From Pseudomonas fluorescens (lineage in GTDB: Bacteria > Pseudomonadota > Gammaproteobacteria > Pseudomonadales > Pseudomonadaceae), in NCBI RefSeq assembly GCF_002022275.1, contig NZ_MSDF01000001.1:186001-250000 (forward strand): 64,000 nt of DNA. The letters run 5' to 3'. Positions 19,315 through 30,542 of the stretch are shown here, one piece after another. The position numbers and the translations under genes are program-made. Position 1 is the stretch's first letter. Every line of letters begins with the position of its first letter. The notes beneath the pieces were generated by a model that was given only the letters and a program-made list of their open reading frames with translations, was not told where the DNA came from and made no database searches.

Positions 19315-19410
19315 GGTGGCTGCCTCGGACATTGCGGGGGGAGCGGCACTTTACCGGGTGGCCGGGGGTGAGGCAATTAACCAGGATTTTGTGGTGTGGC
19401 GGATGGCCCT

Positions 19411-19482
19411 ATCGCAGGCAAGCCAGCTCCCACATTCGACTGGGTTCACCCTTCAAAATGTGGGAGCTGGCTTGCCTGCGAT
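19411..19482. repeat. REP inverted pair, head-to-head orientation
   Basis: The cores run ATCGCAGGCAAGCCAGCTCC then GGAGCTGGCTTGCCTGCGAT, so the arms are reversed relative to the pair near truA. It lies between usg and the asd terminator. Confidence 0.9.
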
Positions 19483-19498
19483 GTGGGACTCAAAGGCA

Positions 19499-19535
19499 AT
19501 AAAAAACCCGCGCCTGTCACCAGCCGCGGGTTTTT
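19499..19535 (-). terminator. rho-independent terminator of asd
   Basis: Leftward reading gives AAACCCGCG, a 12-base loop, CGCGGGTTT and then a T run, 18 bases after the asd stop. Confidence 0.8.
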
Positions 19536-19552
19536 CGTACAGTCTTAAGCGA

Positions 19553-20665
19553 TCAACGCTCCAGCAAAATCCGCAGCATCCGACGCAACGGCTCGGCCGC
19601 GCCCCACAGCAGCTGGTCGCCAACGGTGAACGCGCCCAGATATTGAGTGCCCATGTTCAGCTTGCGCAGGCGGCCAACCGGCACATTCAGGGTGCCGGTG
19701 ACCTTGGTTGGGCTCAGCTCCTGCATGCTGATATCACGGTTGTTCGGCACCAGCTTGACCCATGGGTTGTGCTGGCTGATCAACCCTTCGATATCGGCGA
19801 TCGGCACATCTTTGTTCAACTTGATGGTCAGCGCCTGGCTGTGGCAGCGCATGGCGCCGATGCGCACGCAGATGCCATCCACCGGGATCGGGCTCTTGAA
19901 ACGACCGAGGATCTTATTGGTTTCGGCCTGGGCCTTCCACTCTTCACGGCTCTGGCCGTTCGGCAGTTCTTTGTCGATCCACGGGATCAGGCTGCCGGCC
20001 AATGGCACGCCGAAGTTCTCGGTCGGGTACGCATCGCTGCGCATGGCTTCGGCCACACGGCGGTCGATGTCGAGGATCGCGCTGGCAGGGTCAGCCAGTT
20101 GATCGGCAACGGCCGCGTGGGTCGCACCCATTTGCTTGATCAGCTCGCGCATGTTCTGCGCGCCGGCACCGGAGGCGGCCTGATAGGTCATGGCGCTCAT
20201 CCACTCGACCAAGCCGGCTTCGAACAGGCCGCCCAGGCCCATCAGCATCAGGCTGACGGTGCAGTTGCCACCGATGTAGTTCTTGGTCCCGGCATCCAGC
20301 TGCTGGTCGATGACCTTGCGGTTGACCGGGTCGAGAACGATGACCGCGTCATCCTGCATGCGCAGGCTGGAAGCGGCGTCGATCCAGTAACCCTGCCAGC
20401 CGGCTTCGCGCAGCTTGGGGAAGACTTCGCTGGTGTAGTCGCCACCCTGGCAGGTCAAAATCACGTCGAGGGTTTTCAGCTCTTCAATGCTGTAGGCATC
20501 CTTGAGCGCAGAGATATCCTTGCCCACGGACGGCCCTTGGCCACCAACGTTCGAAGTGGTGAAAAACACCGGCTCAATAAGATCGAAATCCTGCTCTTCC
20601 AGCATCCGCTGCATGAGCACGGAACCGACCATACCGCGCCATCCGATCAGACCTACACGTTTCAT
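19553..20665 (-). CDS. asd: aspartate-semialdehyde dehydrogenase
   Basis: A 370-residue NADP-dependent enzyme making aspartate semialdehyde for lysine, threonine, methionine and diaminopimelate. It has the N-terminal [17 protein letters not shown], the catalytic Cys in [12 protein letters not shown] (about residue 135) and [11 protein letters not shown] with the active-site His near residue 274. Length fits the Gram-negative branch. It lies downstream of leuB and upstream of the Usg paralogue. Confidence 0.97.
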   Translation of the reverse strand: MKRVGLIGWRGMVGSVLMQRMLEEQDFDLIEPVFFTTSNVGGQGPSVGKDISALKDAYSIEELKTLDVILTCQGGDYTSEVFPKLREAGWQGYWIDAASSLRMQDDAVIVLDPVNRKVIDQQLDAGTKNYIGGNCTVSLMLMGLGGLFEAGLVEWMSAMTYQAASGAGAQNMRELIKQMGATHAAVADQLADPASAILDIDRRVAEAMRSDAYPTENFGVPLAGSLIPWIDKELPNGQSREEWKAQAETNKILGRFKSPIPVDGICVRIGAMRCHSQALTIKLNKDVPIADIEGLISQHNPWVKLVPNNRDISMQELSPTKVTGTLNVPVGRLRKLNMGTQYLGAFTVGDQLLWGAAEPLRRMLRILLER

Positions 20666-20729
20666 CGCAACTACACCTTGTTAAAAAGTGGGCCGCCTGC
20701 AGCAAACTTCTGCAAGGGGGCCCGAGAGA

Positions 20730-21812
<1,083 letters not shown>

Positions 21813-21864
21813 GGGTTCCTCATTTCATCAAGCGACCCGCCCGTGGGCAGGTCGGGAAAATTAA

Positions 21865-22629
21865 TCAGCGCTCGGCGAAGACCACCAGCACGTCGGTGCT
21901 GAAGGTGCCGTCGGCTTGAATCTCGTAATAATCACGCACTTCCTGGCCCATCGCCTGTTGCAGCTCAAGGATGGCGGCGCGCAGTACCTCGGGCGTGCGC
22001 ATGCGCTCGACCCAGGAGGTGTATTCCAGGCGCAGGCGCTGGCGGCTGCTGTTGCGTACGTGCAAACCGGCTTCGCTGAGCTGACGCATCCACTCGCCAG
22101 CGGAGTAATCGCGCACGTGGCTGGTGTCGCGCAACACTTCAACGGTTTGCAGGTAAGTGTCCAACAGCGGGCTGCCCGGTGACAAGACGTCAACAAAGGC
22201 CGCCACACCACCCGGTTTCAGTACCCGGCGCACTTCGCGCAGGGCCACGCCGAGGTCACTCCAGTGGTGGGCCGAATAACGGCTGAACACGAAGTCGAAC
22301 TCGCCGTCGGCGAACGGCAGGCGCTCGGCGGCGCCGTGGACAGTGCGGATGTTGCTCAGGTTACGGTCTGTTGCAGCCGCCGCGACGACGTCGAGCATCT
22401 GCTGGGACAGATCGTAAGCAACCACCTCTTTAAGCAGCGGCGCCACGTGGAAGCTGACATGACCGGCACCGCAACCCAAATCCAGCAGTCGTGCAGCGCC
22501 CTGCCCGGCCAGTTCGGCCTGGAGCAGCGCGAATTCGGTGCCTTGGGCGTGCACGGCACTGCTCAGGTAGGCAGAGGCTTGCTCGCCGAATTGTTTTTGC
22601 ACGACTTGGGTGTGGGCGGTGTTGGTCAT
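21865..22629 (-). CDS. class I SAM-dependent methyltransferase
   Basis: A 254-residue protein with the SAM-binding motif I LLDLGCGAGHVSFHVA (residues 46-61), an acidic motif II (VVAYDLSQQML) and the post-motif FDFVFSRYSAHHW near residue 117. It resembles UbiE/YcgJ-type small-molecule methyltransferases. It lies between leuD and leuB, a constant place in Pseudomonas, but it has no known role in leucine synthesis and the substrate is unknown. Confidence 0.88.
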   Translation of the reverse strand: MTNTAHTQVVQKQFGEQASAYLSSAVHAQGTEFALLQAELAGQGAARLLDLGCGAGHVSFHVAPLLKEVVAYDLSQQMLDVVAAAATDRNLSNIRTVHGAAERLPFADGEFDFVFSRYSAHHWSDLGVALREVRRVLKPGGVAAFVDVLSPGSPLLDTYLQTVEVLRDTSHVRDYSAGEWMRQLSEAGLHVRNSSRQRLRLEYTSWVERMRTPEVLRAAILELQQAMGQEVRDYYEIQADGTFSTDVLVVFAER

Positions 22630-22669
22630 GGTGGCTTTCCTTGGGTTTTAGGGTGGCTGTACTGCCGCT

Positions 22670-22735
22670 ATCGCAGGCAAGCCAGCTCCCACAGTTGGAA
22701 TGCATTCCAATGTGGGAGCCGGGCTTGCCCGCGAT
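22670..22735. repeat. REP inverted pair, head-to-head orientation
   Basis: ATCGCAGGCAAGCCAGCTCC and its diverged inverse around the small palindrome TTGGAATGCATTCCAA, between leuD and the methyltransferase gene. Confidence 0.88.
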
Positions 22736-22759
22736 GGGGCCCGCACGGCCTACCGCCAA

Positions 22760-23404
22760 TCAGGCATCACGAAACAACCAAGGCTGGCTCGCCCGGTGCT
22801 TGGCCTCAAACGCTGCAATCGCATCACCGTCCTGCAACGTCAGGCCGATGTCGTCCAGGCCATTGATCAGGCAGTGCTTGCGGAAGGCATCCACTTCAAA
22901 GTGGTACACCTTGCCATCCGGACGGGTCACGGTTTGCGCGGCCAGGTCGACGGTCAGTTGGTAGCCCACATCGGCTTCCACTTGCTTGAACAGCTCATCC
23001 ACTTCGGCATCGCTCAAGATGATCGGCAGCAAGCCGTTCTTGAAGCTGTTGTTGAAGAAGATGTCGGCGTAGCTCGGCGCGATGATGCTGCGAAAGCCAT
23101 ATTCTTCCAGGGCCCACGGCGCGTGTTCACGGCTGGAGCCGCAACCGAAGTTTTCCCGGGCCAGCAGCACGCTGGCGCCCTGGTAACGCTCGGCGTTGAG
23201 CACGAAGTCCTTGTTCAACGGGCGCTTGGAGTTGTCCTGGTAGGCGTAGCCCACGTCCAGGTAGCGCCACTCGTCGAACAGGTTCGGGCCGAAACCGGTG
23301 CGCTTGATCGATTTCAAGAACTGCTTGGGGATGATCTGGTCGGTGTCGACGTTGGCGCGATCCAAAGGGGCGACAAGGCCGGTGTGTTGGGTAAAAGCAC
23401 GCAT
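22760..23404 (-). CDS. leuD: 3-isopropylmalate dehydratase small subunit
   Basis: A 214-residue swivel-domain subunit. N-terminal [19 protein letters not shown] and the substrate-recognition loop [15 protein letters not shown] (about residue 68) are intact. It follows leuC with a 10-base gap, so the two subunits are co-expressed. Confidence 0.97.
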   Translation of the reverse strand: MRAFTQHTGLVAPLDRANVDTDQIIPKQFLKSIKRTGFGPNLFDEWRYLDVGYAYQDNSKRPLNKDFVLNAERYQGASVLLARENFGCGSSREHAPWALEEYGFRSIIAPSYADIFFNNSFKNGLLPIILSDAEVDELFKQVEADVGYQLTVDLAAQTVTRPDGKVYHFEVDAFRKHCLINGLDDIGLTLQDGDAIAAFEAKHRASQPWLFRDA

Positions 23405-23414
23405 CGGGTATTCC

Positions 23415-24833
23415 TCAGATCAATTCGCGAACGTCGATGAAACGACCGTTGACGGCAGCGGCAGCGGCCATGGCCGGGCTGACCAGGTGAGTACGCCCAC
23501 CGGCACCCTGACGCCCTTCGAAGTTACGGTTGGAGGTGGACGCGCAATGCTCGCCCGACTCCAAACGGTCCGGGTTCATGGCCAGGCACATCGAGCAGCC
23601 CGGCTCACGCCATTCAAAACCGGCTTCGAGGAAGATTTTGTCCAGGCCTTCGGCTTCGGCTTGCGCTTTGACCAGGCCCGAGCCCGGCACCACGATGGCT
23701 TGCTTGATGGTCGAGGCGACTTTGCGGCCCTTGGCGATCACCGCCGCAGCGCGCAGGTCTTCGATCCGCGAGTTGGTGCAGGAACCGATAAACACGCGGT
23801 CCAACTGGATGTCGGTGATCGCCTGATTGGCTTTCAAACCCATGTACTTCAAGGCGCGCTCGATGGAGCCGCGTTTGACCAGGTCGGCTTCCTTGGCCGG
23901 GTCCGGCACGTTCTGGTCAACAGCCAGGACCATTTCCGGCGAAGTGCCCCAGCTGACTTGCGGCTTGATCTGGGCGGCGTCGAGTTCAACCACGGTGTCG
24001 AACACGGCATCAGCGTCGGAGACCAGGTCTTTCCAGGCTTCTACGGCGGCGTCCCAATCGGCGCCAGCCGGAGCAAATGGACGGCCCTTGACGTATTCAA
24101 CAGTCTTTTCGTCCGCCGCGACCATGCCCACGCGGGCACCGGCTTCGATGGACATGTTGCAGATGGTCATGCGGCCTTCTATGGAGAGGTCGCGAATCGC
24201 GCTCCCGGCAAACTCGATGGCATGGCCGTTACCGCCAGCGGTGCCGATCTTGCCGATCACGGCGAGCACGATGTCTTTGGCAGTGACGCCAAATGGCAAT
24301 TTGCCTTCGACCGACACCAGCATGTTCTTCATTTTCTTGGCGACCAGACACTGGGTGGCGAACACATGTTCCACCTCCGAGGTGCCGATGCCATGGGCCA
24401 GGGCGCCGAATGCACCGTGGGTGGAGGTATGGGAGTCACCGCACACCACGGTCATGCCCGGCAAAGTGGCGCCCTGCTCCGGGCCGATCACGTGAACGAT
24501 GCCTTGACGCACATCATTCATCTTGAATTCGGTGATGCCATATTCGTCGCAATAGTCGTCGAGAGTCTGCACTTGCAAACGCGACACGGTGTCGACGATG
24601 GCGTCGATGCCGCCCTTGCGCTCAGGGGTGGTCGGTACGTTGTGGTCCGGCGTGGCGATGATCGAATCGACGCGCCAAGGCTTGCGCCCGGCCAGTCGCA
24701 GGCCTTCGAACGCTTGGGGCGAGGTCACTTCATGGATGATGTGACGGTCGATATAGATCAGCGACGAGCCATCGTCGCGCCGTTTCACTTCATGGGAGTC
24801 CCAAAGCTTGTCGTAAAGCGTTTTGCCGGCCAT
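23415..24833 (-). CDS. leuC: 3-isopropylmalate dehydratase large subunit
   Basis: A 472-residue aconitase-family subunit that binds a [4Fe-4S] cluster and interconverts 2- and 3-isopropylmalate. The first cluster Cys is in FIGSCTNSR (about residue 347), the other two in [11 protein letters not shown] (about 407-410). The start is the ATG giving [12 protein letters not shown] LysR-type gene is divergent across a 145-base gap. Confidence 0.97.
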   Translation of the reverse strand: MAGKTLYDKLWDSHEVKRRDDGSSLIYIDRHIIHEVTSPQAFEGLRLAGRKPWRVDSIIATPDHNVPTTPERKGGIDAIVDTVSRLQVQTLDDYCDEYGITEFKMNDVRQGIVHVIGPEQGATLPGMTVVCGDSHTSTHGAFGALAHGIGTSEVEHVFATQCLVAKKMKNMLVSVEGKLPFGVTAKDIVLAVIGKIGTAGGNGHAIEFAGSAIRDLSIEGRMTICNMSIEAGARVGMVAADEKTVEYVKGRPFAPAGADWDAAVEAWKDLVSDADAVFDTVVELDAAQIKPQVSWGTSPEMVLAVDQNVPDPAKEADLVKRGSIERALKYMGLKANQAITDIQLDRVFIGSCTNSRIEDLRAAAVIAKGRKVASTIKQAIVVPGSGLVKAQAEAEGLDKIFLEAGFEWREPGCSMCLAMNPDRLESGEHCASTSNRNFEGRQGAGGRTHLVSPAMAAAAAVNGRFIDVRELI

Positions 24834-24978
24834 CACGCGGTCCTCATCAGGTGTTTCTATGCCCCGGGTCTTGAGACATTCAATAACCCTTTGGCTTGTG
24901 AGGCTGATGGTATGGCGCTACATTAAATAACTCAAATTCATATTTTTTATGCTTTGGATTACCAACTGGAATACCACG

Positions 24979-25869
24979 ATGGATCTGGCTAACCTCAACG
25001 CTTTTATTGCCATCGCCGAGACCGGCAGTTTCTCCGGCGCAGGCGAACGGCTGCACCTCACGCAACCGGCCATCAGCAAACGCATCGCCGGGCTGGAGCA
25101 GCAATTAAAGGTGCGATTGTTTGATCGTCTGGGCCGTGAAGTCGGCCTGACTGAGGCCGGTCGCGCTTTGTTGCCACGCGCCTATCAGATTCTCAACGTG
25201 CTCGACGACACCCGCCGCGCGCTGACCAACCTGACCGGCGAAGTCAGCGGTCGGCTGACATTGGCCACCAGCCACCATATCGGCCTGCACCGCCTGCCAC
25301 CGATCCTGCGTACCTTTACCCGCGAATACCCAGACGTGGCGCTGGATATTCAGTTCCTCGATTCAGAAGTAGCCTACGAAGAAATCCTCCATGGCCGTGC
25401 AGAAGTGGCCGTGATCACTCTAGCGCCCGACCCTCATCATCTTGTGCGCGCCACACCCGTGTGGGACGACCCGCTGGATTTCGTGGTGGCCCCGGAGCAT
25501 AGCCTCACCGGCAACGGCACGGTCAACCTGGCCGACATCGCCGGCCACCCGGCGGTGTTTCCCGGCGGCAACACCTTTACCCACCATATTGTCAGCAAAC
25601 TGTTCGAGGCCCAGGGCCTGACGCCGAACATCGCGATGAGCACTAACTACCTGGAAACTATCAAGATGATGGTGTCGATTGGCCTGGCGTGGAGCGTATT
25701 ACCGCGCACCATGCTCGATGATCAGGTAGCAAGTATCGCTTTGCCGGGCATACAGCTCAGTCGCCAGCTAGGCTATATCGTGCACACAGAAAGGACGCTG
25801 TCGAACGCTGCGCGGGCTTTCATGAGCCTGTTGGATGCACAGGTCGATCTGCCAGGGATACCGGCATGA
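24979..25869 (+). CDS. LysR-type regulator divergent from leuC
   Basis: A 296-residue regulator. The winged helix-turn-helix spans residues 1-60 (MDLANLNAFIAIAETGSFSG, then LTQPAISKRIAGLEQQL); a LysR effector-binding domain follows (about 90-290). The start is the ATG at MDLANL; the in-frame ATG ten codons upstream would lie in the AT-rich promoter region. Divergence from leuC suggests control of leuCD, with the 145-base gap holding both promoters and AT-rich T-N11-A type sites. The effector is unknown. Confidence 0.88.
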   Translation: MDLANLNAFIAIAETGSFSGAGERLHLTQPAISKRIAGLEQQLKVRLFDRLGREVGLTEAGRALLPRAYQILNVLDDTRRALTNLTGEVSGRLTLATSHHIGLHRLPPILRTFTREYPDVALDIQFLDSEVAYEEILHGRAEVAVITLAPDPHHLVRATPVWDDPLDFVVAPEHSLTGNGTVNLADIAGHPAVFPGGNTFTHHIVSKLFEAQGLTPNIAMSTNYLETIKMMVSIGLAWSVLPRTMLDDQVASIALPGIQLSRQLGYIVHTERTLSNAARAFMSLLDAQVDLPGIPA

Positions 25870-25936
25870 AGCTGTGCGGCCTCAGGCCCGTATAAAAAGC
25901 CGCGCCGAACGCCCATTGAGCCAAGGCCCTTTGATA

Positions 25937-28900
25937 ATGCGCAACCCCGTCGATTCCGTGCCACCCCTGCCCCGCATCTACGCCCTTGACCCCCAAGAGG
26001 CGGAGCAAAGCTGGGACAGTGCCCCGCAACTGCTGGCAGCGCTGAATGCCGCGCGGCTGGGTGCATGGTGCTGGGAAATCGACACCGGGAAAATCAGCTG
26101 GTCACGGGGCACTCAGGCGCTGTTCGGCTTCGACCCCAGGCAGCCCTTGCCCAAAGACCTCGATTACCTCGACCTGCTGGCGCCCGAAGACAGCGCCCGG
26201 GTGGTGCGGGGCTTTCACGCGGTACTGGCGGGCGAACCCTTCGAGCGGGCGATGCATCACCGTATCCAGTGGCCCGATGGCAGCCTGCACTGGCTGGAAA
26301 TCAGCGGCAGCCTGACGCCGGACAAAACCGGACGACGGCGAATGATCGGGGTGATTCGCGAGATCACCCACCAGCGCGACCGCGAAAGCGCCCTCAGCAG
26401 CTCTGAAAAACGCTTCGCCACGCTGTTCCATCTGTGCCCGAACATGGTCCTGCTGACCCGCCAATCCGACGGTTTGATCAGTGAAGCCAACCAGTATTTC
26501 GAGATGCTGTTCGGCTGGCCGCTGGCGGATGTCATCGGGCGCACCACCCTGGACCTTGGTTTATGGCGCCACCCCGAGCAGCGCGCCCTGCTGGTCAAGG
26601 CCACCCAGCGCAAGGGCGAACCGATCAGCATGGAAGTGCAGTTCTGCGCCAGCAACGGCCAGATCCACGACGGCACCCTCAGCGCGCAAAAGGTCGAGCT
26701 GGACGGCGAGGCTTACCTGATCAGCACGTTTCTGGACACCACCGAGCGCAAAACCGCCGAGCAAGCCCTCAAGGACAGCCAGGAACGCCTCGACCTGGCC
26801 CTGGATTCGGCGCAGCTTGGCACCTGGGACTGGCACATTCCCAGCGGCATGCTCTACGGCTCGGCGCGCGCGGCGCAATTGCACGGCCTGCCGCCAGCGC
26901 CCTTTCACGAACCCTTCGATGCGTTTTTCGAGGGCATGTCGGATGAAGAACGCGAAGGCATGCGCAACGCCTATCGCAGCCTGCGCGAAGGCCCGGACGG
27001 CAACTACCAACTGACCTACCGCGTGCAGATGGAGGACGGCAGTTCACGCTTCCTCGAAAGCCGCGCGCGCCTGTATCGCGATGAAGCTGGCAAGCCGCTG
27101 CGTATGGCCGGGACCTTGCTGGACATCACCGACCAGGTGGAGCGCGAGCAACGCTTGACCACCTCCGAAGAAAAATTCGCCAGTTTGTTTCAGGCCAGCC
27201 CCGACCCGATTTGCGTGACTCGCCTGGACAGCGGCGCCTTTATCGAGATCAACTCGGCGTTTACCCAGACGTTTGGCTGGACCGCCGCCGAAGTCATCGA
27301 CAAAAGCGCCGAGCAGATTGGCCTGTGGGACGACTCGAGCAAGCGCCTGCAACGTATTGAACGGGTGATCCGCGAGCAGTCCTTGAGCAACGTGGCCATT
27401 GTGGTGCACCACAAGAATGGCCAGATGCTGACTTGCGTGATTTCCAGCCGATTGATCAAGGTCAGCGACCAGCCGTGCATCGTCACCACGCTGCGCGATA
27501 TCACCCAGCAACAACGCTCGGAAGCCGCACTCAAGGCCAGCGAAGAGAAATTTGCCAAGGCCTTTCACTCCAGCCCCGACGCGATTTCCATTACCGAGCG
27601 TGATACGGGCCGCTATGTGGAGGTCAACGACGGTTTCTGCCGCCTGACCGGTTACCGCGCCGAAGACGCCATCGGCCTGACGCTGTATCAGATCGGCATC
27701 TGGGCTGATGAAAACCAGCGCGCCGCGCTGCTCGCCGAGCTGCAAATCAAGGGCCGTATCCATCATCTGGAAATGCTTTGGCACAACAAACGCGGTGAAA
27801 TACTCGCGGTGGAAGTCTCGGTAGAACCCATCACCCTGAATGAAACCCCATGCCTGCTGCTGACCGCGCGAGACGTGAGCTTGTTGAAAAATGCCCAGGC
27901 GCAGATCCGTCACCTGGCCTACCACGACCCGCTGACCAACCTGCCCAACCGCGCACTGTTGATGGACCGCCTGAGCCAGCAGATCGCCCTGCTCAAGCGC
28001 CATAACCTGCGCGGTGCTTTGCTGTTTCTCGACCTGGATCACTTCAAACACATCAACGATTCCCTCGGTCACCCGGTGGGCGACACGGTGCTGAAAATCG
28101 TCACTGCGCGCCTGGAGGCCAGCGTGCGCATGGAAGACACAGTGGCGCGGCTGGGCGGCGATGAATTTGTGGTGCTGCTCAGCGGGTTGGAAGGCTCGCG
28201 CACGCAAGTCAGCCACCAAGTGCAGGAGCTGGCCGACACCCTGCGTGAATTGCTCTCGGAGCCGATGTTTCTCGACGGCCACCGCTTGCAGGTCACGCCG
28301 AGTATTGGCGTGGCGCTGATTCCCGATCACGGCTCGACCCCGGCCGACCTGCTCAAGCGCGCCGACATTGCCCTTTATCGGGCCAAGGATTCAGGGCGCA
28401 ACACTACGCAGATGTTCCACAACAGCATGCAAAAAACCGCCAGTGAGCGGCTGCGCATGGAAACCGACTTGCGCCTGGCCCTGTCGCGCGGCGAGTTCAG
28501 CGTGCATTACCAACCGCAGGTCGACGCACGCGGCAACAAGATCATCGGCGCCGAAGCGTTGGTGCGCTGGCAGCACCCTCAGTTGGGCGCGCAGTCGCCC
28601 ACCGAATTTATCAAGGTGCTCGAAGACAGCGGCCTGATCCTCGAGGTGGGCACCTGGATCCTCGACGAAGCCTGCGGCGCCTTCGCACAGTTGATTGCCG
28701 AAGGGCTGGTGGACCCGCTGAATTTCAGCCTGTGCGTGAACATCAGCCCCCGGCAGTTTCGTCAGAACGATTTTGTGGAACGGGTTGAACGTAGCCTCAA
28801 GACGCATCATTTGCCCTTCAGCCTGCTGAAGCTGGAAATCACCGAGGGCATCGTGATCCAGAATCTGGACGACACCGTGCTGAAGATGCGCCGCCTGAAA

Positions 28901-29215
28901 AAACTCGGCGTGAGTTTCGCCATGGACGACTTCGGCACCGGCTACTCATCGCTGACCTACCTCAAGCGTTTGCCGGTAGATGCGCTGAAGATCGACCAAT
29001 CCTTCGTGCGTGACGCCACGCATGACCCTAACGATGCTGAAATCATCCGTGCCATTGTGGCGATGGCGCGCAGCCTGAACCTGCAAGTGATCGCCGAAGG
29101 CGTGGAAACCCCGGAGCAACTGGCGTTCCTGCAACAGCTGGGCTGCCATGTATTTCAGGGGTATTTGCACAGCAGGCCGTTACCGATTGAGGAGTTCAGG
29201 CAGCTGCTGGAGTAG
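25937..29215 (+). CDS. five-PAS GGDEF/EAL cyclic-di-GMP protein
   Basis: A 1092-residue cytoplasmic protein; no membrane segment is visible. Five PAS domains run from about residues 30 to 650, several closed by PAC-like ends such as LLDITDQVEREQ. The diguanylate cyclase domain (about 655-830) has an intact GGDEF motif at 740-744 and an RxxD inhibitory site at 731-734. The phosphodiesterase domain (about 840-1092) has EALVRW at 873, the DDFGTGYSS loop and LKIDQSFV. Both outputs look competent, so net activity cannot be told. The start MRNPVDSV is chosen because the upstream extension overlaps the LysR gene and is not PAS-like; a weak AGG precedes it. Confidence 0.9.
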   Translation: MRNPVDSVPPLPRIYALDPQEAEQSWDSAPQLLAALNAARLGAWCWEIDTGKISWSRGTQALFGFDPRQPLPKDLDYLDLLAPEDSARVVRGFHAVLAGEPFERAMHHRIQWPDGSLHWLEISGSLTPDKTGRRRMIGVIREITHQRDRESALSSSEKRFATLFHLCPNMVLLTRQSDGLISEANQYFEMLFGWPLADVIGRTTLDLGLWRHPEQRALLVKATQRKGEPISMEVQFCASNGQIHDGTLSAQKVELDGEAYLISTFLDTTERKTAEQALKDSQERLDLALDSAQLGTWDWHIPSGMLYGSARAAQLHGLPPAPFHEPFDAFFEGMSDEEREGMRNAYRSLREGPDGNYQLTYRVQMEDGSSRFLESRARLYRDEAGKPLRMAGTLLDITDQVEREQRLTTSEEKFASLFQASPDPICVTRLDSGAFIEINSAFTQTFGWTAAEVIDKSAEQIGLWDDSSKRLQRIERVIREQSLSNVAIVVHHKNGQMLTCVISSRLIKVSDQPCIVTTLRDITQQQRSEAALKASEEKFAKAFHSSPDAISITERDTGRYVEVNDGFCRLTGYRAEDAIGLTLYQIGIWADENQRAALLAELQIKGRIHHLEMLWHNKRGEILAVEVSVEPITLNETPCLLLTARDVSLLKNAQAQIRHLAYHDPLTNLPNRALLMDRLSQQIALLKRHNLRGALLFLDLDHFKHINDSLGHPVGDTVLKIVTARLEASVRMEDTVARLGGDEFVVLLSGLEGSRTQVSHQVQELADTLRELLSEPMFLDGHRLQVTPSIGVALIPDHGSTPADLLKRADIALYRAKDSGRNTTQMFHNSMQKTASERLRMETDLRLALSRGEFSVHYQPQVDARGNKIIGAEALVRWQHPQLGAQSPTEFIKVLEDSGLILEVGTWILDEACGAFAQLIAEGLVDPLNFSLCVNISPRQFRQNDFVERVERSLKTHHLPFSLLKLEITEGIVIQNLDDTVLKMRRLKKLGVSFAMDDFGTGYSSLTYLKRLPVDALKIDQSFVRDATHDPNDAEIIRAIVAMARSLNLQVIAEGVETPEQLAFLQQLGCHVFQGYLHSRPLPIEEFRQLLE

Positions 29216-29227
29216 GCGCGCGCCGGG

Positions 29228-30502
29228 TCAAACCAGCTTGAGCGCCTGGTAGGCGCTGTTCTCCCATTGCGACGGCTTCAGCCGGTATTTTCCGCCGTAA
29301 TAGTCGATTACCCCATTGATCACGCCCATTGAATGGTCGTTATCGGCCAGGGTGCCGATGGCGCCTGCGGCCAGCTCCCTGACGTTGGAGTCACGGACGT
29401 AGCCATACAGCCCGAGCCTGCGTAGCGCCTCCCCCGGGTGCTCACCGTCATTCAAGGTTTGCATCGCAACCTCAAAACTCTGATTACCCCGAAAATCGTT
29501 GTTTTCAAGCTGAGCGCGCTTGACGCTCACCGCGTACAGGAAGTTAGCGTCGTCCAGCTGCGCCTGATCATCGCCGCGCAAATTCGAACCGCGCCGAGCT
29601 GCTTCCAGCTCCTCATGGCTCAAAGAAACCGTGACGCTATCGCGCATACTCACCTTATACCCCCAAGGTGTCGCGCCAATGTGCTTATAGATGCCTGCCG
29701 GGTTCTGCCCAAACCGCATCATCGCCGCTTTGATCGCCGACACAGTGACACAGTTGCCCTGATCGCCCTGATAGAACCCTGACCAGACATCCGCAGGTTT
29801 CACACCAACCGGTACGGCGGAGACGGCAACGGCGTTACGCGCCTGCCGATCCGTGCCGAAGTTCAGCAGGCGGTAGCCATAACCACGATCCACGCGGTAC
29901 TTGTCAGCGTAGTGATGCTTGATTCCGTCAAGCACCAGCGCACTGCCTCGGTGGTGCGTCTCCAGCACCCCCACCACGCCCCCACCGACCATCTGTTGGG
30001 CGGGCACATACTGGGCCAGCCCGTACACCCCCATGCCCTGCAAACACCTGAGGGCGGTCTCGCCCTCCAGCGTTTTCGCCAGCGCAGCGGCAAAGTCGGG
30101 ATAATCGCCCGTCAGTTGCTTACGCTTGACGAACGCTGCGAACATGAAATTGGCGTTCCTGACGGCTGCGCTGTCCGCCCCGGTGAACCTCGAAGCAGAC
30201 GACGCCTGCTGGAGTTCATCAAAGGCCAGGTCAATCTTGAACTCGTCCTTCATCGTCACCGCGTATCCTCCAGCGACGGGTCGAACTTCATTGAACACAT
30301 CCGTCGGCGAGCCGCCGAACGTCATCATCATCATTTTGATCACAGCCGCATGGGTGCTGCCGTCGAAGTTTTCGCCAAAACGCCGTTCGCTGACCTCGAA
30401 TGCCGGAATGCGCGGCGCCGTTTCTTGAGGTTCAGCGTGCGATGGAAACCCGGCAGTGCGGGCCGGCGCTGCACTGAGTTGATGGAGCGGGAAGAGATGC
30501 AT
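29228..30502 (-). CDS. unrecognised protein with two related domains, one with Cys/His pair
   Basis: A 424-residue protein not recognised by name. Residues 42-202 and 237-407 are two copies of one domain. In the second copy GNCVTVSAIKAAM places a Cys (251) at the start of a helix and NDHSMGVINGVID places a His (390) at the start of a strand, an order like papain-fold peptidases or transglutaminases. In the first copy these positions are Ser49 and Gly186, so it appears inactive. The start MHLFPLHQ follows TTAGGAT. There is no signal peptide or membrane segment. It follows a single-domain relative on the same strand. The catalytic idea is inference from motif order. Confidence 0.7.
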   Translation of the reverse strand: MHLFPLHQLSAAPARTAGFPSHAEPQETAPRIPAFEVSERRFGENFDGSTHAAVIKMMMMTFGGSPTDVFNEVRPVAGGYAVTMKDEFKIDLAFDELQQASSASRFTGADSAAVRNANFMFAAFVKRKQLTGDYPDFAAALAKTLEGETALRCLQGMGVYGLAQYVPAQQMVGGGVVGVLETHHRGSALVLDGIKHHYADKYRVDRGYGYRLLNFGTDRQARNAVAVSAVPVGVKPADVWSGFYQGDQGNCVTVSAIKAAMMRFGQNPAGIYKHIGATPWGYKVSMRDSVTVSLSHEELEAARRGSNLRGDDQAQLDDANFLYAVSVKRAQLENNDFRGNQSFEVAMQTLNDGEHPGEALRRLGLYGYVRDSNVRELAAGAIGTLADNDHSMGVINGVIDYYGGKYRLKPSQWENSAYQALKLV

Positions 30503-30542
30503 ACCGTTAATCCTAAGCCATAAGAAAACTGCAATTGCGGTG

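Noticed and set aside
23298..24926. 542-codon open frame on the + strand across leuC
   Set aside because: It is antisense to leuC, which has all family motifs; the frame is open because of GC-rich third positions. Its translation is rich in His, Gly and Asp without any domain.
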